This document shows positions 53,286 to 62,395 of a stretch of DNA of 64,000 bases, piece by piece. The notes below the pieces were generated by a model that searched no databases, was not told the DNA's origin, and saw only the letters and a list, made by a program, of their open reading frames with translations. How positions within the stretch are numbered: position 1 is the first letter of the stretch; each line of letters starts with the position of its first letter. The stretch covers positions 992,001 to 1,056,000 of the forward strand of contig CAWFSJ010000005.1 in the NCBI GenBank assembly GCA_963818505.1. The letters run 5' to 3'. Made by a program: the position numbers and the translations under genes. This DNA is from JADKAV01 sp963818505. GTDB lineage: Bacteria > Actinomycetota > Actinomycetes > S36-B12 > UBA10799.

Positions 53286-54616
53286 CCGCGGGCCACGTCG
53301 GCGACCAGGTCCGCAACGCTGTGCACCAGGTGTGTGACCAGTCGGTCGAGGTCAGGGATGAGCAGGGCATCGGCGATCAGTCCCATCGTCACGCGGTCGT
53401 CATAGGAGAACATCGAGACGCCCAGGCCGACGTCGCCCGCCCCCGGCACCCAGCCGATGATCCCCGTCACCGGGGTGCCCGCGATGCTGACCTGCGTGCG
53501 CGGTCCCGGCACGTTGCTGACAGTTGCGACAACCTTGCCGGAGAACAGTTTTGTGGACAGATCCTCCACTTGATCGGGCATCCACCCGATAGCGACCAGC
53601 GTGAGGTAGGCGACGACCGCTTCGGGTGAATCCTTGAGTTCCTCGATGATGGCGTGCATCCGCGCGAGTCGTTGCGCAGGGCCAAGGGCGCCGGTGGGCA
53701 GCGTGACGACGTACTCCCCGAAGACGTTGCCCAGGTCGCTGGTCAACGGCTGGTCAAGCGGCCGCAGGTTCACCGGCACCATCACCCGCACCGATTCCAG
53801 CGGCGTTCCCTCCTCAGCAAGGTACCGGCTCAAGGCATCTGCCAGAACGGAAAGCAGGACGTCATTGACGGTCGCCCCCGCGGCACGGCTGATGGCTTTG
53901 ATGTCGACCATCGGCCAGGGGTCGGTCCATCTGACCTGCTTGTCACGCCCGACCGGTCCTGCCAATGCGCTGCGTGGCTTCTGCGGGATGGTCGCCAGAT
54001 GCAGCAGTCGCCTGGTTCCGCGCACGGCAGTATTCGCTGCTCCCAGTACGCGGCGGGGGTCACGCAGGGTTCGTACCGCTTGGCTACCCGCGCCCAATGC
54101 GAGGCCGGCTGCCGAACCGAGCAGGCCCGAATCGGGAGCGGGGGCCTGGAAGCCGGCGTGCGTAGAGTCCGACGTGGTTAAGGAGAGCAGCACTCTTGTC
54201 AGCGTGATCCCGTCGGCGATGCTGTGGTGCATGCGGAAGAGCAGGGCCGAACCGGAACCGTATCCGTCGATGAAATGGACCTGCCACATCGGATGCGCGG
54301 GATCGAGCGGCAGCGGGATCTGGCTCTGCACGTAAGCGGCCAGTGCACTTTGGTCCCCCGGCTGGGCGAGGCGGTGGCTGATGATGTGGCGATCCGGATC
54401 GAAGTCCTCGTCGTCCTGCCAGCCGGCCCGGCCGAACGGCACTGAGGCTGGCACCGGGTGCTGGGCGAATTTCGGGAAGCGATCCAGCATGCGGTCGCCG
54501 ACCTCTTCGCGCATGACCGCCCAGTCCAGGGGCTCCTCGGTCCACATGATCGCGTGCACCATCATCAGGTTCTCGGGGGAGTCCATGCGGTACCAGGCAT
54601 GATCCACCGCTGACAT
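53282..54616 (-). CDS. WS/DGAT-type wax ester synthase / acyl-CoA:diacylglycerol acyltransferase
   Basis: 444 residues. The catalytic HHxxxDG motif is MHHSIADGIT near residue 130, and the family motifs NDVLLSVLADALSRYL and TVSNVPGPRTQVSIAG are present. These enzymes make triacylglycerol or wax esters from acyl-CoA at the inner membrane face, a common actinobacterial carbon store. ATG 54616 is the preferred start (MSAVDHAWYRMDSPE); GTG 54631 is possible. It is divergent from the aldehyde dehydrogenase gene. Confidence 0.93.
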   Translation of the reverse strand: MSAVDHAWYRMDSPENLMMVHAIMWTEEPLDWAVMREEVGDRMLDRFPKFAQHPVPASVPFGRAGWQDDEDFDPDRHIISHRLAQPGDQSALAAYVQSQIPLPLDPAHPMWQVHFIDGYGSGSALLFRMHHSIADGITLTRVLLSLTTSDSTHAGFQAPAPDSGLLGSAAGLALGAGSQAVRTLRDPRRVLGAANTAVRGTRRLLHLATIPQKPRSALAGPVGRDKQVRWTDPWPMVDIKAISRAAGATVNDVLLSVLADALSRYLAEEGTPLESVRVMVPVNLRPLDQPLTSDLGNVFGEYVVTLPTGALGPAQRLARMHAIIEELKDSPEAVVAYLTLVAIGWMPDQVEDLSTKLFSGKVVATVSNVPGPRTQVSIAGTPVTGIIGWVPGAGDVGLGVSMFSYDDRVTMGLIADALLIPDLDRLVTHLVHSVADLVADVARG

Positions 54617-54701
54617 CGCCCGCCTGCTCACGTCGTGAGGCTACCGGTTGCGCTGCCCCGAATTCTGGTTCGCGCTGGTCGGGGCGCATTACAGTCGAAC
54701 C

Positions 54702-56120
54702 ATGACACTCGAGTTCCCAGTCGCAGGATCCTGGACGACCACTGACGAGGTCCGCGAGATCCGCTCCCCGTTCGACGGTTCGCCCATCGCCGAGGTGCCT
54801 GTCTTCTCCGCCGCCGACGTAGACCGGGCGGTTGCGGCCGCGAAGCGCGCTCTGCACGACGACCCGCTGCCCACACACGAGCGTGCTGCCATCCTCGACC
54901 GCGCGGCCGCGCTGCTGTCCGAACGGGTGGAGCCCATCGCCGCCGAACTCTCACGCGAGGCCGCAAAGCCCATCAAACAGGCGCGCGTCGAGGTCCAGCG
55001 CGCCGTCTCGACGTTGCAGTTCTCTGCTGCCGAGGCCCGGACGTTCGTCGGGGAGATGCTGCCGATGGACGCGGCGGCCGCCGGTGTCAACCACCTCGGT
55101 TTCATCCTGCGGGTGCCGATCGGTGTGGTCGGTGCGATCTCTCCGTTCAACTTCCCGCTCAACTTGGTCGCTCACAAGATCGGCCCAGCGATCGCGGCCG
55201 GGTGCCCGGTTGTGAACAAGCCAGCAAGTCAGACGCCGCTGTCGGCGTTGAACCTTGCGAGGATCTTGTTCGAGGCGGGGCTGCCGATGGACATGCTCAG
55301 TGTCGTGCCCGGCCCGGGTTCGGTTATCGGCGACGCGTTGGTCAACAATCCCGACGTCGCGCTGATCTCGTTCACCGGTTCGCCGGAGGTCGGCTGGGCC
55401 ATCCGTTCGGCTGCTCCCCGCAAGAGGGTGGGCTTGGAACTGGGGAACAACTCCCCGCTCATCGTGTGCGCAGATGGGGACTGGAAGGCCGCTGCCGCGG
55501 CGGTCAAGGTCGCCGGTTTCTCCCACGCTGGTCAGTCATGCATCTCGACCCAGCGCATCCTCGTGGAGGAGTCGATCAAGGACGCGTTCATTGCCGAACT
55601 GGTCGGGCATGTTGGTTCGCTGGTGGTCGGCGACCCTGCGGATGAGGCCACCGACGTGTCTGCGCTCATTGCGTTGTCGGAGGCGCAGAGGGTGGCCTCC
55701 TGGATCGAGGCCGCTGTCGCCAACGGTGCCAGATTGGTGGCCGGTGGGGACCGCACCCCCGAGGGCCACGTGATGCCGACAGTGCTTGTGGATGCGGACC
55801 CGCGCGATGACGTTTGCGCCAACGAGGTGTTCGGCCCAGTTGTGGTGGTGCGCGGTTTCACCGACGTGCAAGCGGCCCTCGACGAGGCCAACGACACACG
55901 CTACGGATTGCAGGCCGCGATCTTCACCGCCGACATCACCACTGCGATGCACGCGGCCCGCACTCTGGACTTCGGCGGGGTTCTGGTCAACGAGGTGCCG
56001 ACGTGGCGGGCAGACCACATGCCCTACGGCGGTCTGCGGGATTCGGGCAACACCCGCGAGGGCCCAGGATGGGCGATCCGCGAGCTCACCGAGGAGCGCT
56101 TGGTCATCATCAAGGGCTAG
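54702..56120 (+). CDS. Aldehyde dehydrogenase family oxidoreductase
   Basis: 472 residues. FNFPLNLVAHKIGPAIAAGC (substrate/NAD region), NKPASQTPL, SFTGSPEVGW, the general-base Glu in GLELGNNSP (about residue 246) and the nucleophile in HAGQSCISTQR (about residue 281) are intact; NEVFGPVVVV and the C-terminal PYGGLRDSGN complete the fold. ELGGNSP reads ELGNNSP, a minor change. It oxidises aldehydes to acids with NAD(P)+. Being next to WS/DGAT suggests lipid-aldehyde metabolism, by context only. Confidence 0.92.
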   Translation: MTLEFPVAGSWTTTDEVREIRSPFDGSPIAEVPVFSAADVDRAVAAAKRALHDDPLPTHERAAILDRAAALLSERVEPIAAELSREAAKPIKQARVEVQRAVSTLQFSAAEARTFVGEMLPMDAAAAGVNHLGFILRVPIGVVGAISPFNFPLNLVAHKIGPAIAAGCPVVNKPASQTPLSALNLARILFEAGLPMDMLSVVPGPGSVIGDALVNNPDVALISFTGSPEVGWAIRSAAPRKRVGLELGNNSPLIVCADGDWKAAAAAVKVAGFSHAGQSCISTQRILVEESIKDAFIAELVGHVGSLVVGDPADEATDVSALIALSEAQRVASWIEAAVANGARLVAGGDRTPEGHVMPTVLVDADPRDDVCANEVFGPVVVVRGFTDVQAALDEANDTRYGLQAAIFTADITTAMHAARTLDFGGVLVNEVPTWRADHMPYGGLRDSGNTREGPGWAIRELTEERLVIIKG

Positions 56121-56248
56121 TGCCAACGGTCAGGGTTGCGCGTCGATCGACCGATTATCGCCGCTCGAGCATTTACCCGTTCGCACATCGGGGTTTACCG
56201 TCGAAGGCGCGTCGGGTCGACCGGCCCGGTTAGCGCCGGAGGTCTGCG

Positions 56249-56635
56249 ATGTTGTCCGAATACACCCCAATGACGACCCTTGCCACGGCCGACCCCGCCA
56301 GGTCGAGTGCGTTCTACGAAGGAGTCCTGGGGTTCACCCCGCAGGAGTCAGCGATGGGAGCGGGGGTGGTTTACGCAGTGGGTGCCGGTTCGATCATGGT
56401 CTACCCGTCGGCGTTCGCGGGGACCAACAAGGCCACATGCTTCTCGATCCAGGTTCCCTGGGAGGTCTTCGACGAAGAGGTGTCGGCCCTGCGCGCCGCG
56501 GGCGTGGCTTTCGACGAGTTCGACTGGGACGAGGTCGAATGGCAGGACGGCGTGGCAGTGATGGACGTTATGAAGGCGGTGTGGTTCAAAGACCCGGACG
56601 GCAACATCTTGAACCTCGGCGCCTCAGCTCAGTAG
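56249..56635 (+). CDS. VOC (glyoxalase/bleomycin-resistance-like) domain protein
   Basis: 128 residues. Two beta-alpha-beta-beta-beta modules: ATADPARSSAFYEGVLGFTPQ, then FKDPDGNILNLG with the second metal-site Glu position replaced by Asn. It resembles the small VOC proteins whose metal activity is often lost. Substrate unknown. GCCGGAGG precedes ATG 56249. Confidence 0.85.
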   Translation: MLSEYTPMTTLATADPARSSAFYEGVLGFTPQESAMGAGVVYAVGAGSIMVYPSAFAGTNKATCFSIQVPWEVFDEEVSALRAAGVAFDEFDWDEVEWQDGVAVMDVMKAVWFKDPDGNILNLGASAQ

Positions 56636-56665
56636 TCTTCGGAGCTCCGAACCGCGACTCGCGGC

Positions 56666-56882
56666 GGGCTGTGTGGTTTTCAGGCAACTGAGTTGTCGGA
56701 ATCCTGCTTTGCTTCGCCTGGGTGGTTGGTTCGGACGGGCGACGGATGGGCTGTGTGGTTTTCAGGCAACTGAGTTGTCGGAATCCTGCTTTGCTTCGCC
56801 TGGGTGGTTGGTTCGGACGGGCGACGGATGGGCTGTGTGGTTTTCAGGCAACTGAGTTGTCGGAATCCTGCTTTGCTTCGCT
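56666..56882. repeat. 82-bp tandem repeat (two full copies and a partial)
   Basis: The unit starts GGGCTGTGTGGTTTTCAGGC, with starts at 56666, 56748 and 56830; the third copy stops after 53 bp (GCTTTGCTTCGC). The copies are identical by eye. They lie between the VOC gene and the ZIP-like transporter. No RNA or protein family is recognised. Confidence 0.95.
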
Positions 56883-57074
56883 CTCCGGATGCGCCTTGAG
56901 GTCATCAGCCATGTTGGGCAGCGCGAAGTAGTCCAGTTGTACGCAGATCAGTGCAATCAGCGATGGCGCCGAATCGTCCCCGCGCGGTCTACAACGTGAG
57001 CCCGGCGCCGCTCTGACATGTTCGGCGCCCCGATGACTCAGTTTGGCCGCCTCAGGCCTCTGAGAACCTCTACT

Positions 57075-57857
57075 GTGAAGCCCGTGTTTGAGGCGGCAGT
57101 ATTCGCGGCCATAGGCCAGGCGGCGCTCGTGGTCGGGGCGTTGCTCGTCTGGCGCTTCCCGAAGCTGCAGACTCCCTTCAACGTAGGGTTGCTGATGGCC
57201 TTCGGCGCGGGTGCGGTCATCTCCGCGGTCGGTACGGACCTGGTCGCAGTCGCCTACGACGAAGCGGGGGCCGGGCCCACTGCTCTGGGCATCGGCGTGG
57301 GTGGTTTGGGTTACTACGCGATCATCCAGATCCTGGAACGAACCGGCGGCAGGGAACGCCCGTCGAAGCCTGTGGAGCTGGCCGACGAAGGCGCGGTGGC
57401 CGCGGCGACACCCACCGAGGCGAGGAACCTGTTCGTCGGGATGATCATCGATGGCATCCCGGAGTCGGTGGCCATAGGGCTGACACTGCATCTGGCGTCC
57501 GTCGGCGTCTCAGCCGCGCTGGTCGGATCCGTTTTCGTCGCGGGGCTGCCCGAGGCGATCGGCGTCGCGGCCGCGCTGTTGGCCGGCGGTTTCACCTTGA
57601 GCCGCATCCTGGCCAGGTTCTCGATCGTCGTGCTGGTCGGCGCGGTTTCCGGAGCCATCGGCTATCAGGTTCTTGTGGACGCCCGGCCGCAACTGATCGC
57701 AACGGTGCAGGCGATCGCCGCCGGTGCGCTCTTGGTAGTGGTCGTCAACGAAATGGTGCCGATCGCGGTGCGCGGTGTGCAGCGCTGGGCGGGGGTCCTG
57801 GCGGCAGCCGGGTTCGTCTTCTCAGCAGTTCTCACGTGGGCCTCCGGAGCTTCCTGA
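57075..57857 (+). CDS. ZIP-like metal transporter
   Basis: 260 residues with eight hydrophobic segments. FVGMIIDGIPESVAIGLTL and FVAGLPEAIGVAAALL correspond to ZIP helices 4 and 5, whose usual HxxPE motifs are here DGIPE and GLPE, so the metal-binding His are replaced. This occurs in a divergent bacterial subgroup. GTG 57075 gives a short hydrophilic start before the first helix; ATG 57018 would add 19 residues. Confidence 0.75.
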   Translation: MKPVFEAAVFAAIGQAALVVGALLVWRFPKLQTPFNVGLLMAFGAGAVISAVGTDLVAVAYDEAGAGPTALGIGVGGLGYYAIIQILERTGGRERPSKPVELADEGAVAAATPTEARNLFVGMIIDGIPESVAIGLTLHLASVGVSAALVGSVFVAGLPEAIGVAAALLAGGFTLSRILARFSIVVLVGAVSGAIGYQVLVDARPQLIATVQAIAAGALLVVVVNEMVPIAVRGVQRWAGVLAAAGFVFSAVLTWASGAS

Positions 57858-57886
57858 ACGATTAACCTTGACGCTTGGAGGCAGAG

Positions 57887-58450
57887 ATGAAGGTTCTTGT
57901 TTTCGCGGCACTGGCCGCAGTCCTCGGACTGACGGGCTGCTCGAGCAGTTCGACGACGACCGAGGCCAGCCCGCCTCCTAGTCAGACGTCGCAGGCAGCG
58001 CCAGCACCCCCCGCTGGTGAAGGCGCGTGTGCCCTACTCTCGGCTGAGGAGATCAACCAGGTCCTGGGCACCACGTTCGAGGCCGGTGAGCCGAAGACCG
58101 ACGATGCGCGTCAGATCTCGACCTGCACGTTCACAATGACCGACTCCAGCAGCGGCGTCGAGTTGCCCGTCTCCATCGTCGAGGTGGCGGTGGCCGACAC
58201 CGACGGCCAAGAGGCCTACCAGACCAATGTCGACCTCGCGCCCGCGTACTTCGGCAATGAGGCGGAAACCACCCAGGTCGAGGGAGCCACGAAGGCGTAT
58301 CTGGTCAACAACGAGGCGACACAGTCGCCGGTGATCGGGATGCTGGTGGGCGAAACCTTCGCGCAGATCCAGATCGGCGTTGAGGGTGCCACCCCGGAGC
58401 AGGCGCAGGAACTCGCCGCCACAGCCGCCACCAGGGTCGGCGCATCATGA
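57887..58450 (+). CDS. Lipoprotein, DUF3558-like
   Basis: 187 residues. A lipoprotein signal (MKVLVFAALAAVLGLTGC) and a Ser/Thr/Pro-rich spacer precede a domain opening ACALLSAEEINQVLGTTF and ending EQAQELAATAATRVG, the pattern of DUF3558/LppA-type actinobacterial lipoproteins. GGAGGCAG lies before ATG 57887. Its stop overlaps the oxidoreductase start (ATGA), so both are co-translated. Function unknown. Confidence 0.8.
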   Translation: MKVLVFAALAAVLGLTGCSSSSTTTEASPPPSQTSQAAPAPPAGEGACALLSAEEINQVLGTTFEAGEPKTDDARQISTCTFTMTDSSSGVELPVSIVEVAVADTDGQEAYQTNVDLAPAYFGNEAETTQVEGATKAYLVNNEATQSPVIGMLVGETFAQIQIGVEGATPEQAQELAATAATRVGAS

Positions 58451-59301
58451 CGGTCAAGGTAGGCCTAATAGGGGCAGGCCCGTGGGCCCAGATCTTCCAC
58501 GTCCCGATGCTGTCGGCGGGTCCGCACATCACGCTGTCGGCCGTCTGGGCGCGCCGGCTCGAGGCCGCAAAGAGCCTGGCCGAGCCGATAGGCGCGACAG
58601 CCACCGACGACCTCGACGTACTCCTGTCCGAGTGTGATGCTGTGGCGTTCGCTGTGCCACCGAATGTCCAGGCTCAACTCGCGCCGATCGCCGCGCGGGC
58701 CGGCAAGCCGCTGCTGCTCGAGAAGCCCATCGCCCTCACTCTTGACGACGCCCGCCGCATGACCGAAGCCATCGACGAGGCCGCAGTCCCGACACAGCTC
58801 ATGCTGACCACTCGCTACGCCAGTCGCACCCGCGCGTTCCTGGCGCAGGCGGTCGACTTCGAGGTCATCGGGATGCGTGTTGCCAACATCTCGGACGCCT
58901 TCTTGCCCGGCAGCCCGTTCCGGACCCCTTGGCGCCTCGAGGAGGGCTCGCTGTTGGATGTCGGACCGCACAGCCTCGACTTGGCGGACGCGGCCGCTGG
59001 ACCCATCGAATCCATGACCGTGACCGGTGATCCGCGCCGCTGGCTGTCGATCGTCACCAGGCACGCCGGCGGGGTCGTCGGAGAGGTCGCGATGTCGCAG
59101 GTGATCCCGGGCTACCAGGTCGAGTGCGAACTCTTCGGTCCTTTGGGAAGGCTGGCGCTGCCTACGAAGCAGGACGGCGAGCGCGAGCAGGTGCAGGCAA
59201 CGATCGCGCAGGAATTCGCCGAGGTGGTTCGCACGGGTGTTTCCCACGAACTCGATGTCCACCGCGGGCTGTACCTGCAGGAGTTGATGCAGGGCCGCTG
59301 A
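58447..59301 (+). CDS. Gfo/Idh/MocA-family NAD(P)-dependent oxidoreductase
   Basis: 284 residues, somewhat short for the family. The Rossmann loop VGLIGAGPWAQIFHVPML and the EKP motif in LLLEKPIALTLDDARRM are clear; the C-terminal domain has DVGPHSLDLADA with the catalytic-region His. Substrates are usually sugars, inositols or bile-pigment-like compounds; unknown here. It is coupled by ATGA overlap to the upstream lipoprotein, an unusual partner. Confidence 0.87.
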   Translation: MTVKVGLIGAGPWAQIFHVPMLSAGPHITLSAVWARRLEAAKSLAEPIGATATDDLDVLLSECDAVAFAVPPNVQAQLAPIAARAGKPLLLEKPIALTLDDARRMTEAIDEAAVPTQLMLTTRYASRTRAFLAQAVDFEVIGMRVANISDAFLPGSPFRTPWRLEEGSLLDVGPHSLDLADAAAGPIESMTVTGDPRRWLSIVTRHAGGVVGEVAMSQVIPGYQVECELFGPLGRLALPTKQDGEREQVQATIAQEFAEVVRTGVSHELDVHRGLYLQELMQGR

Positions 59302-59371
59302 CAACACGCCTTCGCACAATGGGCGGCGATGCCACGCCGCGGCGTTACGGTGGGCTCGCTCGGGAGGTGTG

Positions 59372-60433
59372 ATGGCTCACGGTCGGCTGTGGTTGGGGGG
59401 CGCGCTCTTCGTCGCCGCGATCGCTTCGGGTGTCGCCCCAGCGAGTGCCGCCCCGAACCCCGCCCCCGACCTCGTACGTTGGCGGGGACCCGTGGAGCAC
59501 ATCTTCTTCCACCCCCTGCTTCCCGCACCCGGTTACACCCTGCACCACGGCACGCAGCCGCAGGAGTTCAACAAGTGGAACATCACCACCCGGGAGTTCC
59601 GCGCGATCCTGCCGCAGCTCTATGACAACGACTGGGTGCTGGTGGACCTGGGTTCGCTGTTCAAGCGGGTCCGGACCGAGCAAGGGGAAACCTTCCGGCA
59701 ACGCCCCTTGTGGTTGCCGCCTGGCAAGAAGCCACTGGTCATCTCCATCGACGACCTCAACTACCCGCAGTACATGGTCGTCAACCACTTGAACTCCAAG
59801 TTGGTTCTCGATCCGCGCGGCAGGGTCGCCACCGCGCGGGTCGAGCCGGACGGCACCGAAGTGATGTCGCGCAATGCGGAAATCGTGCCGCTGCTCGACC
59901 GCTTCGTCGCGAAGCACCCTGACTTCGCCGTCGACGGCGCCAAAGGCACGATCGCCTTGACCGGGATGGAAGGCATCCTGGGCTACCGGACCTCAGGCGA
60001 TGGCCCGGCAGCGCGCAGGGAGCAGCGCCGGGTCGCGCCGATCGTCGACCGGCTCAAGCAGACCGGCTGGACGTTCGCCTCCCACAGCTACGCCCACCCG
60101 AACCTCGCGACCTCCAGCCTGGACGCCGTACAGGCCGATACCGATCGCTGGGAGAAGTACGTCGAGCCGTTGCTCGGACAGAACACGCGGATCTTCGTCT
60201 ACCCCTTCGGTGCTCCGCTCACGCCGGGGTCTGCGGGCTTCTCCTATCTGCACAAGGCGGGGTTCCGGGTCTTCTGCACCATCAGCCCGGCCGCTCGGTC
60301 TGTCATCAACGCGCGCTATGTCGTGCAGGACAGAGTGCGCGTGGACGGTTTGGCCCTGCTTGGTCAGCAGTCGACTGTCAAGCGGTTCTTCAATGCCAGC
60401 TCGGTGCTCGACCCCGCCCGGCCGGGGCTGTAG
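59372..60433 (+). CDS. Secreted polysaccharide-deacetylase-family protein
   Basis: 353 residues with a signal peptide (MAHGRLWLGGALFVAAIASGVAPASA). The NodB-like domain has the metal Asp pair in ISIDDLNYPQY and the His pair in ASHSYAHPNL, then VYPFGAPL. This is the set needed for a deacetylase acting on peptidoglycan, chitin or similar polymers. GGGAGG precedes ATG 59372. It is not in an obvious operon. Confidence 0.87.
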   Translation: MAHGRLWLGGALFVAAIASGVAPASAAPNPAPDLVRWRGPVEHIFFHPLLPAPGYTLHHGTQPQEFNKWNITTREFRAILPQLYDNDWVLVDLGSLFKRVRTEQGETFRQRPLWLPPGKKPLVISIDDLNYPQYMVVNHLNSKLVLDPRGRVATARVEPDGTEVMSRNAEIVPLLDRFVAKHPDFAVDGAKGTIALTGMEGILGYRTSGDGPAARREQRRVAPIVDRLKQTGWTFASHSYAHPNLATSSLDAVQADTDRWEKYVEPLLGQNTRIFVYPFGAPLTPGSAGFSYLHKAGFRVFCTISPAARSVINARYVVQDRVRVDGLALLGQQSTVKRFFNASSVLDPARPGL

Positions 60434-60481
60434 TCGCGGCGGCTCACAGGTCCGCGCAGGGGCTCGTCGTAGCCTGATTGT

Positions 60482-61372
60482 GTGACAGTTGCAAAGGTTG
60501 CTGCGAACAAGATCGAACTGGCCTACGAGACCTTCGGTGACCCGGGGAACCCGCCGATCCTGTTGGTGATGGGTCTGGGCACGCAGATGATCGCCTGGCC
60601 GGAGCCGTTCTGCCAAGCGCTGGCAGACGAGGGCTTCCATGTGGTGCGCTTCGACAACCGCGACATGGGCCTGTCCACTCACATGCACGAGTCCCGCGCG
60701 CCGAGCCTTGCCGGGATGTTCGTGCGGCGCCAGAAGCCGCCCTACACGATCGAGGACATGGCCGACGACACGATCGGCCTTATCGAGGCATTGGGTATAG
60801 GACCGGTGCATCTCGTGGGGGCGTCCATGGGCGGCTTCATCGCCCAGACGGTGGCAATCCGGCGCCCCGATCACCTACGCAGCCTCACGCTGATCATGAC
60901 CTCGACCGGGTCGCGCCGGGTGGGCAACCCGAAGCCTGCGGTGTTCACCGCGCTGACCCGACGGCGCGTGGTTTCCGACCGTGCTACCGCGCAGGCCGCG
61001 GTTGTGGAGACTTTCCGCATCATCGGCTCCAAGGGCTACGCCTTCGACGAGGAGATGCTGATGGAGCTCGGGGGCCAGTCCTACGACCGCGGGCATGATC
61101 CCGGTGGCTACTTGCGCCAGTTGGCGGCGATCAGCGCACAGCCGGACCGGACCGCGCAGTTGCGCCGGGTCGATGTACCGGCCTTGGTCATCCACGGTCT
61201 GCACGATCCGCTCGTGGCTCCCAGCGGTGGGCTGGCTGCGGCGCGGGCCATGCGCAATGCGAAGTTTGTCGGTTACAACGGCATGGGCCACGACATGCCT
61301 CGCGAACTGTGGCCGGACTTCGTCGCGGAGATCACGAGCCTGGCCCGCCGCGCGGATGTCGTGAAGCCATGA
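60482..61372 (+). CDS. Alpha/beta hydrolase
   Basis: 296 residues. LLVMGLGTQMIAWPEPFCQALADEGFHVVRFDNRDMGLSTH is typical of this esterase/haloalkane-like group, with the nucleophile elbow GASMGG, an acid in HDPLVAP and a late His in MGHDMP. A cytosolic esterase or lactonase is expected. GTG 60482 is the start. Confidence 0.88.
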   Translation: MTVAKVAANKIELAYETFGDPGNPPILLVMGLGTQMIAWPEPFCQALADEGFHVVRFDNRDMGLSTHMHESRAPSLAGMFVRRQKPPYTIEDMADDTIGLIEALGIGPVHLVGASMGGFIAQTVAIRRPDHLRSLTLIMTSTGSRRVGNPKPAVFTALTRRRVVSDRATAQAAVVETFRIIGSKGYAFDEEMLMELGGQSYDRGHDPGGYLRQLAAISAQPDRTAQLRRVDVPALVIHGLHDPLVAPSGGLAAARAMRNAKFVGYNGMGHDMPRELWPDFVAEITSLARRADVVKP

Positions 61373-61401
61373 ACCGTGCCGTTTGCGTGGGCAGCTAGTC
61401 C

Positions 61402-62241
61402 ATGGCGCGGCAACGCTGCAGCATCGCGGGCCGGGTGGATGTGACTTCGCTTCTGCTGCGCGATCGCCGGGTCGTGGTGCGGGTGTACCTGCCTGCGGAC
61501 TACGAGTGGACCGATCGGACCTACCCGGTCATTTACATGTTCGACGGCCACAACCTGTTCGATCGCACCACCTCGACGTACAACAAGGAATGGCGTGTGG
61601 ACGAGACCATGCAGGCGATGCACGTCGAAGGTCGCCACAGCCCTGCGATCGTGGTGGGAATCGACGCCCCGCCTGGGCGCTACGACCGTTTCGCTATGTA
61701 CTCGGCGGGTTCTTGGGACTACCGGACCAGTCCGCGTGGTCGGCGTTTGAAGCGGATCGAGGGTTACGCCGAACAGACCGCGGCGTTCCTGCTCGGCGAC
61801 GTCAAGGACTTGGTCGAGGCGCGCTACCGGGTCGCCCGTGACCGTGAGCAGGTGGGTGTGGCGGGGTCGTCGATGGGTGGCTACATGTCCTTGTACGTCG
61901 CCGCACATTGCCCGGATCTCGTCTCGAAGGTGATGGCCTTCTCGCCGGTGGTCCTCGACTTCCCGATGCATGGTCACCTTCTGCGGGAGGCGCTCGTCGA
62001 GTCGGGCAGTGAACCGGCCCTGCGCGTCTACCTGGACATGGGAGACCGCGAGCGTTTGGACTTCGCTGGCCCCGACGACCTGGTCGACCACCTGCAGGAG
62101 TTGTCCGCCACCCTGGCCGAGGCCGGGCATCGCGAGGTTGTCGCCCGAGTGGTCGCTGGCGACCGCCACGACGAGCGGGCGTGGGCGCGCCGTTTCCCTG
62201 CGGCGTACCTGTGGGCGTTTCAGGGGGTACCGCTCGGTTGA
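61402..62241 (+). CDS. Esterase of the ferri-enterochelin-esterase (Fes/YbbA) type
   Basis: 279 residues. YPVIYMFDGHNLFD and the nucleophile elbow GSSMGGYMSLYVAA follow the putative-esterase (PF00756-like) layout, with the acidic residue in DMGDRE and a late His in AGDRHDERAWARRFP. No signal peptide is visible. It begins 30 bp after the previous hydrolase and may be co-transcribed. Confidence 0.87.
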   Translation: MARQRCSIAGRVDVTSLLLRDRRVVVRVYLPADYEWTDRTYPVIYMFDGHNLFDRTTSTYNKEWRVDETMQAMHVEGRHSPAIVVGIDAPPGRYDRFAMYSAGSWDYRTSPRGRRLKRIEGYAEQTAAFLLGDVKDLVEARYRVARDREQVGVAGSSMGGYMSLYVAAHCPDLVSKVMAFSPVVLDFPMHGHLLREALVESGSEPALRVYLDMGDRERLDFAGPDDLVDHLQELSATLAEAGHREVVARVVAGDRHDERAWARRFPAAYLWAFQGVPLG

Positions 62242-62395
62242 GGCTTGGGCCTGGACCCGCCCGGCCGGTCCAGACGCGGCGCTGCGCCATCACGACCACG
62301 CTGTGTGATGGCAGCCCCGGTCAAGGTCCGAGACCCCTGTTCGCCGGCAAACCGGGGCTACGCTCCAACTGGCTCTCGTTCGAGAGGAGGCCAGG

